5,611 nucleotides of DNA from Myxococcales bacterium (lineage in GTDB: Bacteria > Myxococcota > Myxococcia > Myxococcales > Anaeromyxobacteraceae): the NCBI GenBank assembly GCA_021848865.1, contig JAJZTO010000199.1:1-5611 (forward strand), read 5' to 3'. The notes under the pieces are model-generated. The model was given only the letters and a program-made list of their open reading frames with translations. It was not told the origin of the DNA and made no database searches. The translations under genes and the position numbers were made by a program. The number at the start of each line of letters is the position of its first letter. Position 1 is the stretch's first letter. Of this stretch, positions 1 through 5,076 are shown piece by piece.

Positions 1-9
1 TTCCGATCT
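1..9. other. Residual Illumina adapter sequence at the contig end
   Basis: The first nine bases, TTCCGATCT, are identical to the 3' end shared by the Illumina read 1 and read 2 adapters (...GCTCTTCCGATCT), and they sit exactly at the edge of the window. By chance they keep the reading frame of the following gene and would add Phe-Arg-Ser. These residues do not look like the usual residues before the conserved Tyr-Val-Cys-Tyr-Asp-Asn stretch of this family. I infer that the bases are technical and that genomic sequence begins at about position 10. A chance genomic match cannot be excluded. Confidence 0.75.
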
Positions 10-558
10 GACTTCATCTACGTCTGCTACGACAACGAGGGGTACATGAACACCGGGACGCAGCGCTCCGGCTCCACGCCGGCCGGCGCGCGGACCACCA
101 CCACCACCGCCGGCAAGCGGGAGAACCCCAAGGACCTGCCGCGCATCATGGAGGCGCACGGCCTGCCCTACGTGGCCTCCACCTCGGCGGTCCACCCCGA
201 CGACGTCTACGACAAGCTGGTGAAGGCGCGCGCCCTGCGCGGCCTGCGCTACGTCCACATGAACACCCCCTGCCCCTCGGGCTGGGGCTTCGACCCCAGG
301 GACTCGGTGCGCGTCGGCCAGCTCGCCGTGGACACCGGCCTGGTGGTCCTCTACGAGGTGGAGGGCCAGGCCTTCCGGCTCACCGGCCGCAGCAAGGCCC
401 TGGCGAGGCGCGGGGCGCGCAAGCCGGTGGCCGACTACCTGGCGACGCAGGCCCGCTTCAAGGGCCTGGCGCCCGCGGAGGGCGCGGCGCTCCAGCGCTG
501 GGTGGACCGGCGCTGGGAGGAGTACCTCCGGCGCGACGCCGCCGCCGCGGCGGTCTGA
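10..558 (+). CDS. porB: Pyruvate (2-oxoacid):ferredoxin oxidoreductase, beta subunit, 5'-truncated
   Basis: This is the C-terminal part, about 180 residues, of the thiamine-diphosphate-binding beta subunit of a 2-oxoacid:ferredoxin oxidoreductase. The enzyme decarboxylates pyruvate or a similar 2-oxoacid to the acyl-CoA and reduces ferredoxin in the cytoplasm. The visible part opens with YVCYDNEGYMNTGTQRSG. In this family that is the end of the diphosphate/Mg-binding region, with the metal-ligand Asn and the N-T-G turn. A Thr-rich loop follows. The NTPCPSGWGF motif carries a Cys (codon at 271-273) that corresponds to the C-terminal cluster-ligand cysteine of PorB proteins. The tail, ending in VDRRWEEYLRR and an Ala run, is typical of the family. 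Full-length PorB is roughly 300 residues, so about 40% lies upstream of the window. An internal ATG at 46 is not the true start, because the conserved region extends further upstream in frame. It is probably the last gene of a por cluster, since the next gene is convergent. The exact 2-oxoacid substrate cannot be told from this part. Confidence 0.9.
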   Translation, partial: DFIYVCYDNEGYMNTGTQRSGSTPAGARTTTTTAGKRENPKDLPRIMEAHGLPYVASTSAVHPDDVYDKLVKARALRGLRYVHMNTPCPSGWGFDPRDSVRVGQLAVDTGLVVLYEVEGQAFRLTGRSKALARRGARKPVADYLATQARFKGLAPAEGAALQRWVDRRWEEYLRRDAAAAAV

Positions 559-573
559 CGGCCACACCCTGGA

Positions 574-592
574 GCGGCGCCGTCAGCGCCGC
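574..592. terminator. Hairpin between convergent genes, possible bidirectional terminator
   Basis: A perfect 7-bp inverted repeat, GCGGCGC/GCGCCGC, with a 5-base loop lies 15 bases after the porB stop codon. It covers the stop codon of the converging minus-strand gene. There is no T-run on either side, so a classical intrinsic terminator is not complete. The position between two converging stop codons is the main argument, and short GC-rich hairpins also arise by chance in DNA this rich in G+C. Confidence 0.35.
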
Positions 593-1266
593 GGCGCCGG
601 ACGGCCGCGCGGGGCCGGCAGCGGCCCGGGGCGGCCCCACCCGCCTTGGCCCCGCCAGCCGGGGCCCCAGGCGCCGGGCCCCCACCAGCCGTAGGCGTGG
701 AAGCCCGGCCCCCACCAGCCCGGCCCGTAGGCGTACGGCCACGGCCAACCCGCGCCGTAGTACCGCTCCGTCCTCCAGCCCGGGTCCCACGGCGAGACCA
801 GCCAGGCCCAGCCGCGCTCGGGCGTGTAGACGTAGACGTAGGTCGCGTCGGCGCCGCGGTAGGTCCACGGCCCGCCGGCGGGCACCCAGGTCCAGCCGTA
901 CCGCTCGGTGTAGACCCAGCGCCCGGCCCGGGGAGGCGCCGCGGTGGCGCTCGCGTCGGCCCGGGGCGCGGCCCTGGCCGCGGCCGCCGCGGCGCTCGGA
1001 CCGGTCGCGGGGCCCCGCTCCTCGGCGGGGGAGGCCTCCGCCCCGGCTGGAGCGGCCTTGGGCTCGGCCGGCGGGGGCGGCGCCACCAGGGGCGGACCGG
1101 GCAGCGGCCGGTCGGGAGCCGCGGCGGGCTGACCGGCCGGCGGCGCCGGCTCGACCGGGGCGGCGCCCTGTGGCGTCTTCGCCACACTGTCGTCGGCCGC
1201 GCCGGACGTGGGAGCCGCGGCGAGCAGCGCAGCCGCCGCGAGGATTGCCGGAATTCGCGTCTTCAT
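583..1266 (-). CDS. Secreted Ala/Pro-rich protein with Trp/Gly/Pro/Tyr-rich C-terminal domain, function unknown
   Basis: A 227-residue protein of unknown function. Residues 1-24 form a clear Sec signal peptide: MKTR, an Ala/Leu core, and probable cleavage near SGAA. Residues 25-115 are Ala/Pro-rich and probably disordered. Residues 116-165 form an aromatic block with WVYTERYGWTWVP, a run of alternating Tyr/Val (YVYVY), and GWAWLVSPWDPGW, which suggests a small beta-rich domain. Residues 166-212 are a low-complexity Gly-Trp-Pro-Tyr tail that includes two GWWGPG copies. The protein ends in a basic Pro/Arg tail. It has no Cys. The ATG start is supported by a strong ribosome binding site (AGGAGGT at 1273-1279, 6 bases upstream) and by the signal peptide directly after it. 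Similar signal peptide/Pro-rich/YGW-type proteins are common as uncharacterised envelope proteins in Myxococcota (family knowledge, not checked). It lies 90 bases downstream of the CcdA gene and may have its own promoter. I infer a periplasmic or surface role. Confidence 0.75.
   Translation of the reverse strand: MKTRIPAILAAAALLAAAPTSGAADDSVAKTPQGAAPVEPAPPAGQPAAAPDRPLPGPPLVAPPPPAEPKAAPAGAEASPAEERGPATGPSAAAAAARAAPRADASATAAPPRAGRWVYTERYGWTWVPAGGPWTYRGADATYVYVYTPERGWAWLVSPWDPGWRTERYYGAGWPWPYAYGPGWWGPGFHAYGWWGPGAWGPGWRGQGGWGRPGPLPAPRGRPAPRR
677..720 (-). repeat. Two 14-bp direct repeats encoding the Gly-Trp-Trp-Gly-Pro units
   Basis: GGCCCCCACCAGCC occurs at 677-690 and again at 707-720, a period of 30 bases. 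Each copy is followed a short distance on by GTAGGCGT (691 and 727). The period is a multiple of three, and both copies encode Gly-Trp-Trp-Gly-Pro in the C-terminal tail of the secreted protein. This is coding low-complexity sequence that may have grown by slippage or local duplication. It is not a separate element. Confidence 0.6.
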
Positions 1267-1292
1267 GGCTCGACCTCCTCCCTCGAAGGCCG

Positions 1293-1322
1293 TCCATACA
1301 AGGAACGCACCAGGGACCGGAA
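1293..1322 (-). promoter_or_regulatory. Candidate sigma-70-type promoter for the secreted-protein gene
   Basis: Read on the minus strand, TTCCGG (1322-1317) and TATGGA (1298-1293) are separated by 18 bases. The stretch is noticeably less GC-rich than its surroundings. The second box lies 26 bases before the ATG, which would give a leader of about 20 bases containing the AGGAGGT ribosome binding site. Both boxes match the consensus only partly, so this is a weak call. It would let the gene be transcribed apart from the upstream CcdA gene. Confidence 0.25.
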
Positions 1323-1346
1323 TGTTCCGCCATCCGGATCCGGCGG
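1318..1346. other. Cluster of inverted repeats after the CcdA gene (hairpin or operator)
   Basis: Three overlapping symmetrical elements lie in 29 bases just after the CcdA stop codon. They are CGGAA-TG-TTCCG (1318-1329), the perfect 10-bp palindrome CCGGATCCGG (1334-1343), and an outer stem CCGCC/GGCGG (1327-1331 with 1342-1346) around a 10-base loop. No T-run follows in the direction of CcdA transcription. It could be a Rho-independent-like stop for the CcdA transcript, or an operator overlapping the candidate promoter of the next gene. The sequence alone does not decide. Confidence 0.3.
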
Positions 1347-1356
1347 GGAAGGGGGG

Positions 1357-2004
1357 TCAGGAGCCGACGAAGAGCATCCCCCTGGTGACGATCACCGCGC
1401 CGAAGGCCACCAGCAGGAGCCCCGAGGCCCACCGGACCACCAGGGGGTGCGACGAGACCACCCGGATGCGCTGGCGGAGCGCCTGCGATCCGTACCCGAC
1501 CGCCAGCATCGGCACCGCGAACCCCAGGGAGTAGACGAGGAGCAGGGAGACGCCCGCGAGCAGCGTCCCCTTGGCCGCGACCATCGCCAGGACGCTCGAG
1601 AGCATGGGGCCGATGCACGGGATCCAGACCAGGCCCAGGCTCAGGCCGAGCAGCAGGCCGGACCAGCGGCCCGCCGTCCCCGGCCGGATGCGCTGGAGCC
1701 AGGTGAGCCGCTTGAAGAGGTTCACGTCGGCGAGCAGGAGCAGGCCGAAGAGGAGGACCAGGAGGCCGACGGCCTTCTCCAGCTTCGGGATCTGCGGCCC
1801 GACGACGGCGCCGAAGAGGCTGGTGAGGACGCCCATGGCGACGAAGCTCGCCGCGATCCCGGCCACCACCAGCGCCGGCCGGGAGCGGTGCTCCTCGGCG
1901 GTGCCGGTGACGATGAGCGGCACCACCGGCAGGACGCAGGGGCTGGCGACGCTGGCGAGGCCGGCGCCGAAGGTGAGCGCGATCGACGAGAGCCCGATGT
2001 CCAT
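1357..2004 (-). CDS. ccdA: CcdA-type cytochrome c biogenesis/thiol:disulfide transmembrane protein
   Basis: A 215-residue inner-membrane protein of the CcdA/DsbD-beta family, which carries electrons from cytoplasmic thioredoxin to thioredoxin-fold proteins outside the membrane. Six hydrophobic segments can be seen, at roughly 8-30, 44-66, 76-96, 112-136, 147-170 and 188-208. The two redox cysteines are both present in their family motifs: SPCVLPVVP (Cys23, first segment) and WIPCIGPML (Cys130, fourth segment). They are the only cysteines in the protein. The length is normal for a compact CcdA (about 200-240). The ATG is chosen because it starts just before the first membrane segment. The ribosome binding site is weak (only a GAGCGG-like stretch), and the upstream gene stops 14 bases earlier, so translational coupling to the thioredoxin-like gene is likely. 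Its probable partner is that thioredoxin-fold protein. Whether the end role is cytochrome c maturation or another thiol-reduction task cannot be told, because no cytochrome assembly genes are in the window. Confidence 0.88.
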   Translation of the reverse strand: MDIGLSSIALTFGAGLASVASPCVLPVVPLIVTGTAEEHRSRPALVVAGIAASFVAMGVLTSLFGAVVGPQIPKLEKAVGLLVLLFGLLLLADVNLFKRLTWLQRIRPGTAGRWSGLLLGLSLGLVWIPCIGPMLSSVLAMVAAKGTLLAGVSLLLVYSLGFAVPMLAVGYGSQALRQRIRVVSSHPLVVRWASGLLLVAFGAVIVTRGMLFVGS

Positions 2005-2018
2005 GGACCGCTCGCTGC

Positions 2019-2432
2019 TCAGGGGCCGACGAGCGCGAGGATCTGCTGCGCCGACTGGATGCCCGGGGTGGCGCGGCGCAGCTCGGCCCCGGCGGCGTCG
2101 GTGAGCACCAGCGAGGGGATCCCGCGGATGCCGTAGTGCTCGAACCAGGGGCCGGCGGCCGGGTCGGTGGTCTTCACGTAGAGGAGCTGGACGCGGCCCG
2201 CCAGCTGCGCCGTCATGCCCCGCAGGATCTGGTCCTGGACCTGGCAGGGGCTGCCGTTCGGGTTCATGAAGAAGACCAGCCGCGGCAGCGGGCTCGCCGG
2301 CTGCGGCGCGGCGGCGGGCGCCGCGACCGCCGCCGGGGCGGCGGCGACCGGGGCGGCCTCGCCGCGGGTGCAGGCGGCGGCGCCGAAGGCCGCGAGGACG
2401 GCGACGAGGGCGAGCGACGGGAGGCGGTTCAT
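2019..2432 (-). CDS. Thioredoxin-fold extracytoplasmic (lipo)protein with a single active-site Cys
   Basis: A 137-residue protein with a hydrophobic signal peptide (residues 1-20). Cys21 lies in a lipobox-like GAAAC, where Ala at -3 is weaker than the usual Leu. An Ala/Pro linker (22-50) and a short thioredoxin-like domain (51-137) follow. The active-site region is FFMNPNGSPCQVQDQIL: Cys63 matches the second Cys of the thioredoxin WCGPC motif, while the first position is Gly60. GIRGIPSLVL around 101-110 carries the cis-Pro (Pro106) that precedes a strand in thioredoxins, and TDAAGAELRR forms the usual turn. If Cys21 is lipidated, Cys63 is the only free thiol. The start is supported by AGGAG, 8 bases upstream of the ATG. 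The gene is 14 bases upstream of ccdA and surely co-transcribed with it, so the protein is probably reduced by CcdA or acts with it in periplasmic thiol chemistry. The mechanism is inferred. A mixed-disulfide or thiol-reductase role with an outside second thiol is possible. Confidence 0.8.
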   Translation of the reverse strand: MNRLPSLALVAVLAAFGAAACTRGEAAPVAAAPAAVAAPAAAPQPASPLPRLVFFMNPNGSPCQVQDQILRGMTAQLAGRVQLLYVKTTDPAAGPWFEHYGIRGIPSLVLTDAAGAELRRATPGIQSAQQILALVGP

Positions 2433-2496
2433 GGGGGGCGCTCCTGGCGATGGGCGGCTGCGCCCGGTAAGAGCCAGGACGCCCCGGATGGATTCG

Positions 2497-2518
2497 CCCG
2501 CCCGGACCGGCCGGCGGG
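2497..2518 (-). terminator. GC-rich hairpin just after the malate synthase-like gene
   Basis: On the minus strand, one base after the stop codon, CCCGCC (2518-2513) pairs with GGCGGG (2502-2497) around a 10-base loop. There is no T-run. It may end or weaken transcription between the malate synthase-like gene and the thioredoxin-like gene 87 bases downstream, or it may only protect the 3' end. Chance hairpins are frequent at this GC content. Confidence 0.25.
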
Positions 2519-2519
2519 G

Positions 2520-4838
2520 TCAGCCCGCCGCGAAGACGTCGTTCACGTAGTCGTGGGCCGCGAGCGCCCCGGCGGCCATGGTCCCGGCCTGGACCCGCCT
2601 CGCGATCTCCTCGCGGGAGAGGTCGAAGATCGCCTCCAGGATGGGCCCGCGCTCGCCTGCGCTCGCCTGCGCCACCACGAAGAGGGCGCGGGCGCTGTGC
2701 TGGATGTAGCGCGGGGAGAGGAGCTGGCGGCGGAGCAGCTCCATGATGACGTCGGCCTTGGCGCGGTCGAACCGGGCCGGCTCGCCGCGGCGGTCCTGCT
2801 CCGCGAAGAAGGCCCGGGTCCACTCGTCGTGCAGCGCCCAGACCTTCTGGAACAGCGCCGGGGTGAAGCGCGTCCCGGCCTTCACCGCCTCGGGCCCGGG
2901 GGCCAGCACCACGCCGTCCTCGGTGAGCGCCTGCCGCTGGAGGAACCCGTCCCGGGTGATGGCGGCCTGGTGCCGGGCCAGCGCCCAGAGCCAGGAGACG
3001 TTGATGCGGTAGGTGGCCAGGTCGTTCATGAAGCGGAGCTTCAGCTCGTAGTCGTCGATGGCGGCGGCGAAGTTGCCGTTCAGGATCTGGAAGCCGTAGT
3101 TGGCCGCCATGTAGAAGGCGTGCTGGACGTGCTCGATGGTGACCTCCCCGGCCGGCACCCCGTTGATGGCCTGCCACCGGTCGGCGGAGAGGAGCTTCTC
3201 GGGCGCGTCGAGCTCCCGGCGGACCAGGACCTGGGGCGTGATCCGGCCCCTGGCGTCGAGCAGGCCGCGGGACTGGAGCAGCTGCCGCTCGGCGTCGGTG
3301 AGGCCGCTCTTCACCGACGGCACCGGCTTGCCCTTCACCTCCACGGTGTCCCGCGGCGCGTCCACCAGCGCCTGCAGCTCCGCCAGCCGGGCGCGGAGCG
3401 GGCCGTTCCCGGCGGCCACGTACTCGGTCTCGGGGCTCGCCACCCAGCTCTGCCGGTACATGTCGTAGAGCTTGCCCTTCGCCTTGCCGGCCAGCGCGTC
3501 CTCCAGGGTGGGAGCGGCGCCGGCGGGGAGGGGCTCGTCCACCACCAGCATCAGGCCGAGGAGCCGCTCCCGCAGCTTGTCCATGACGATGGCGCGGAGC
3601 GCCAGCGGGTTGTACTTCGAGCGGCCGTAGGGATCGCTCGGCTGGTAGATCATCACCGCCGCCATGCCGCCGATGGGCGCCGCGTGGCTGGCCTCCCCCT
3701 GCTTCATCCCGGCCATGAGCATGAGCAGCGCGTTGTAGCGCTGGTAGGCGATCATGTTGGGCGTCGCCATCCCGATGGACTGCGGGTCGGGGAAGATCCC
3801 CCGGGGATCGTCCTTCCACATCTCGATGAGGCTGCCGAGGTAGTCCCAGCGCCCGACGTTGGTGCCGAGCAGGCGGCGGCGCAGCGCCCAGAGGATGCCG
3901 GGGAGCTGGCGGCCGGCGTTCCCCTCCTCGTAGAGCATCTTGGCCTTGAAGGTGCCGGCTGGCACTCCCACCATCCCCTCGAGCCGCGAGAGCAGCCGCT
4001 CCACCACCAGCGCCTCGCGGGGCGTCTGCAGCTTGGGGATGTAGAAGTAGACCCCGCTGCCGAGCCGCTGCAGCGCCTCGAGGTTGTTGAAGGCCCAGAG
4101 GGTGGCGATGACCACCAGGCCGGGCGCGGGCCTGCCGTCCACGGTGAAGTGGTCGTAGCGGACGTGCAGGCTGGGCGGCCGGGCCAGCCGCGTCGGCCAC
4201 TGGGCCGGCGGCTTGTCGATGCGGTAGGCGCGCGTCTTCCCCTTCTTCACCACCTCGTAGGGCTTCCCGGTCCAGCGCCCTTCGTGGATGTCCTTGGCGT
4301 TCTTCATGGCCGCGAAGATGCCCACCGGCTCGGTGCCCGGCGTCCCGTCCGGCCGGAAGTGCGGCGGCGAGGCGTCCTCGAAGTCCGGCATGTTCATCGG
4401 CGCGGGGCTGTTCAGCGCGTTGAACGCCATGTCGAGCGGGTGCCACGGGCCGGTCAGCTCCAGCCCCGGGTTCCCCGACGGGTGGACGTGGGCGGGGATG
4501 GCCACCTCGTCGTTGAGCCGCCACCGCACCGGGCTCTCCCGGCCGAGGAAGTTGTCGATCATCCCCTGCACGATCTGGCGGAAGGTCCAGGGCTTCCCGC
4601 TGACCGGATCGTCGAAGCGCTCCTCCCAGCCCGCCCAGGCGTACTTCGCCGGGACCGCCGCCGGGGACCGCAGCAGCTCCCGCCGCGCGGTGAGGACCCT
4701 GGCGATCTCCGGATCGAGCTCCCGGGTCAGGGTGGCGATGGTCTCCTCGACGTCGATCTCGCGGCCGTTCACGCGCTTCTTGCCGAAAAGGTCGGGGAAG
4801 TTCTCGAGGATGTCGGCTCGGATCTCGGCTCGGCTCAT
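2520..4838 (-). CDS. Malate synthase family protein, large divergent form (772 residues)
   Basis: Malate synthase joins glyoxylate and acetyl-CoA to malate in the glyoxylate shunt. Family features in order: MPDFEDASPP (150-159, compare MADFEDA), RPPSLHVRYDHF (220-231, compare RPRGWHL.EKH, with the first Arg kept and the second replaced by Pro), GSGVYFYIPKL (260-270), GTFKAKMLYE with the metal-ligand Glu304, GTNVGRWDY with the second metal ligand Asp332, PIGGMAA (388-394), DKLRERLLG (420-428), and FMNDLATYRI, whose Asp606 aligns with the catalytic base of LMEDAATAEI. It is longer than malate synthase A (about 530) or G (about 725). The extra length lies in roughly 431-560 and in about 165 residues after Asp606. 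The DGTWVAHP motif after the barrel and the CVPI segment before the base are not recognisable. The ATG has GAGGA 6 bases upstream, and no conserved sequence precedes it. No isocitrate lyase is in the window. It could be a paralogue with another acyl-CoA or keto-acid substrate. Confidence 0.85.
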   Translation of the reverse strand: MSRAEIRADILENFPDLFGKKRVNGREIDVEETIATLTRELDPEIARVLTARRELLRSPAAVPAKYAWAGWEERFDDPVSGKPWTFRQIVQGMIDNFLGRESPVRWRLNDEVAIPAHVHPSGNPGLELTGPWHPLDMAFNALNSPAPMNMPDFEDASPPHFRPDGTPGTEPVGIFAAMKNAKDIHEGRWTGKPYEVVKKGKTRAYRIDKPPAQWPTRLARPPSLHVRYDHFTVDGRPAPGLVVIATLWAFNNLEALQRLGSGVYFYIPKLQTPREALVVERLLSRLEGMVGVPAGTFKAKMLYEEGNAGRQLPGILWALRRRLLGTNVGRWDYLGSLIEMWKDDPRGIFPDPQSIGMATPNMIAYQRYNALLMLMAGMKQGEASHAAPIGGMAAVMIYQPSDPYGRSKYNPLALRAIVMDKLRERLLGLMLVVDEPLPAGAAPTLEDALAGKAKGKLYDMYRQSWVASPETEYVAAGNGPLRARLAELQALVDAPRDTVEVKGKPVPSVKSGLTDAERQLLQSRGLLDARGRITPQVLVRRELDAPEKLLSADRWQAINGVPAGEVTIEHVQHAFYMAANYGFQILNGNFAAAIDDYELKLRFMNDLATYRINVSWLWALARHQAAITRDGFLQRQALTEDGVVLAPGPEAVKAGTRFTPALFQKVWALHDEWTRAFFAEQDRRGEPARFDRAKADVIMELLRRQLLSPRYIQHSARALFVVAQASAGERGPILEAIFDLSREEIARRVQAGTMAAGALAAHDYVNDVFAAG

Positions 4839-4975
4839 GGTGGGTCCTCGTCGCGGGTGTCGCGGAAAGCGTGCCCTGGGGGCGCAATGATCGTCCAGGC
4901 GGGGACGCCCCGTGAGGACCATTTGGGGCTCCCGCCGGGGTCTCCGGCACCCGGCGTCGGCAGGCCCAGCCCTCC

Positions 4976-5005
4976 GTGGCAATCCACCCGCGTCCCCGGT
5001 ATGTT
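4976..5005 (+). promoter_or_regulatory. Candidate sigma-70-type promoter for the DEAD-box helicase gene
   Basis: GTGGCA (4976-4981) and TATGTT (5000-5005) each match four of six consensus bases and are separated by 18 bases. This would place the start of transcription near 5012, with a leader of about 65 bases. It is the best candidate in the 238-base divergent intergenic region (4839-5076), which otherwise holds GC-rich inverted repeats (for example CGGGG-ACG-CCCCG at 4900-4912) and no convincing small gene. For the divergent malate synthase-like gene I found no promoter good enough to list. Confidence 0.3.
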
Positions 5006-5022
5006 CCCCCCCTCTCGAGGGT

Positions 5023-5034
5023 CGCCCCGGGGCG
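5023..5034. other. 12-bp perfect palindrome in the helicase leader
   Basis: CGCCCCGGGGCG is a perfect 12-bp palindrome lying between the candidate promoter and the helicase start codon. It could be a protein-binding site or a small structure in the 5' leader, but palindromes made only of G and C are common by chance in this DNA. Confidence 0.2.
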
Positions 5035-5076
5035 GCCTTCCGCCGCCCACCGCGGCGCCCCCAGCCAGGAACAGGG

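Noticed and set aside
646..2136. A 496-codon plus-strand open frame
   Set aside because: It is composed almost only of Arg, Gly, Pro and Asp/Glu-rich low-complexity sequence and lies opposite the secreted protein and CcdA genes, so it is a shadow.
2651..2670. 10-bp tandem duplication GCTCGCCTGC x2 inside the malate synthase-like gene
   Set aside because: A recent 10-base duplication would shift the frame, but the protein on both sides stays consistent through to its C-terminus, so it appears to be chance similarity in a GC-rich coding segment.
4976..4992. TGGCA stretch considered as a sigma-54 promoter
   Set aside because: The TGGCA part is present, but the TTGC element at the required spacing is missing.
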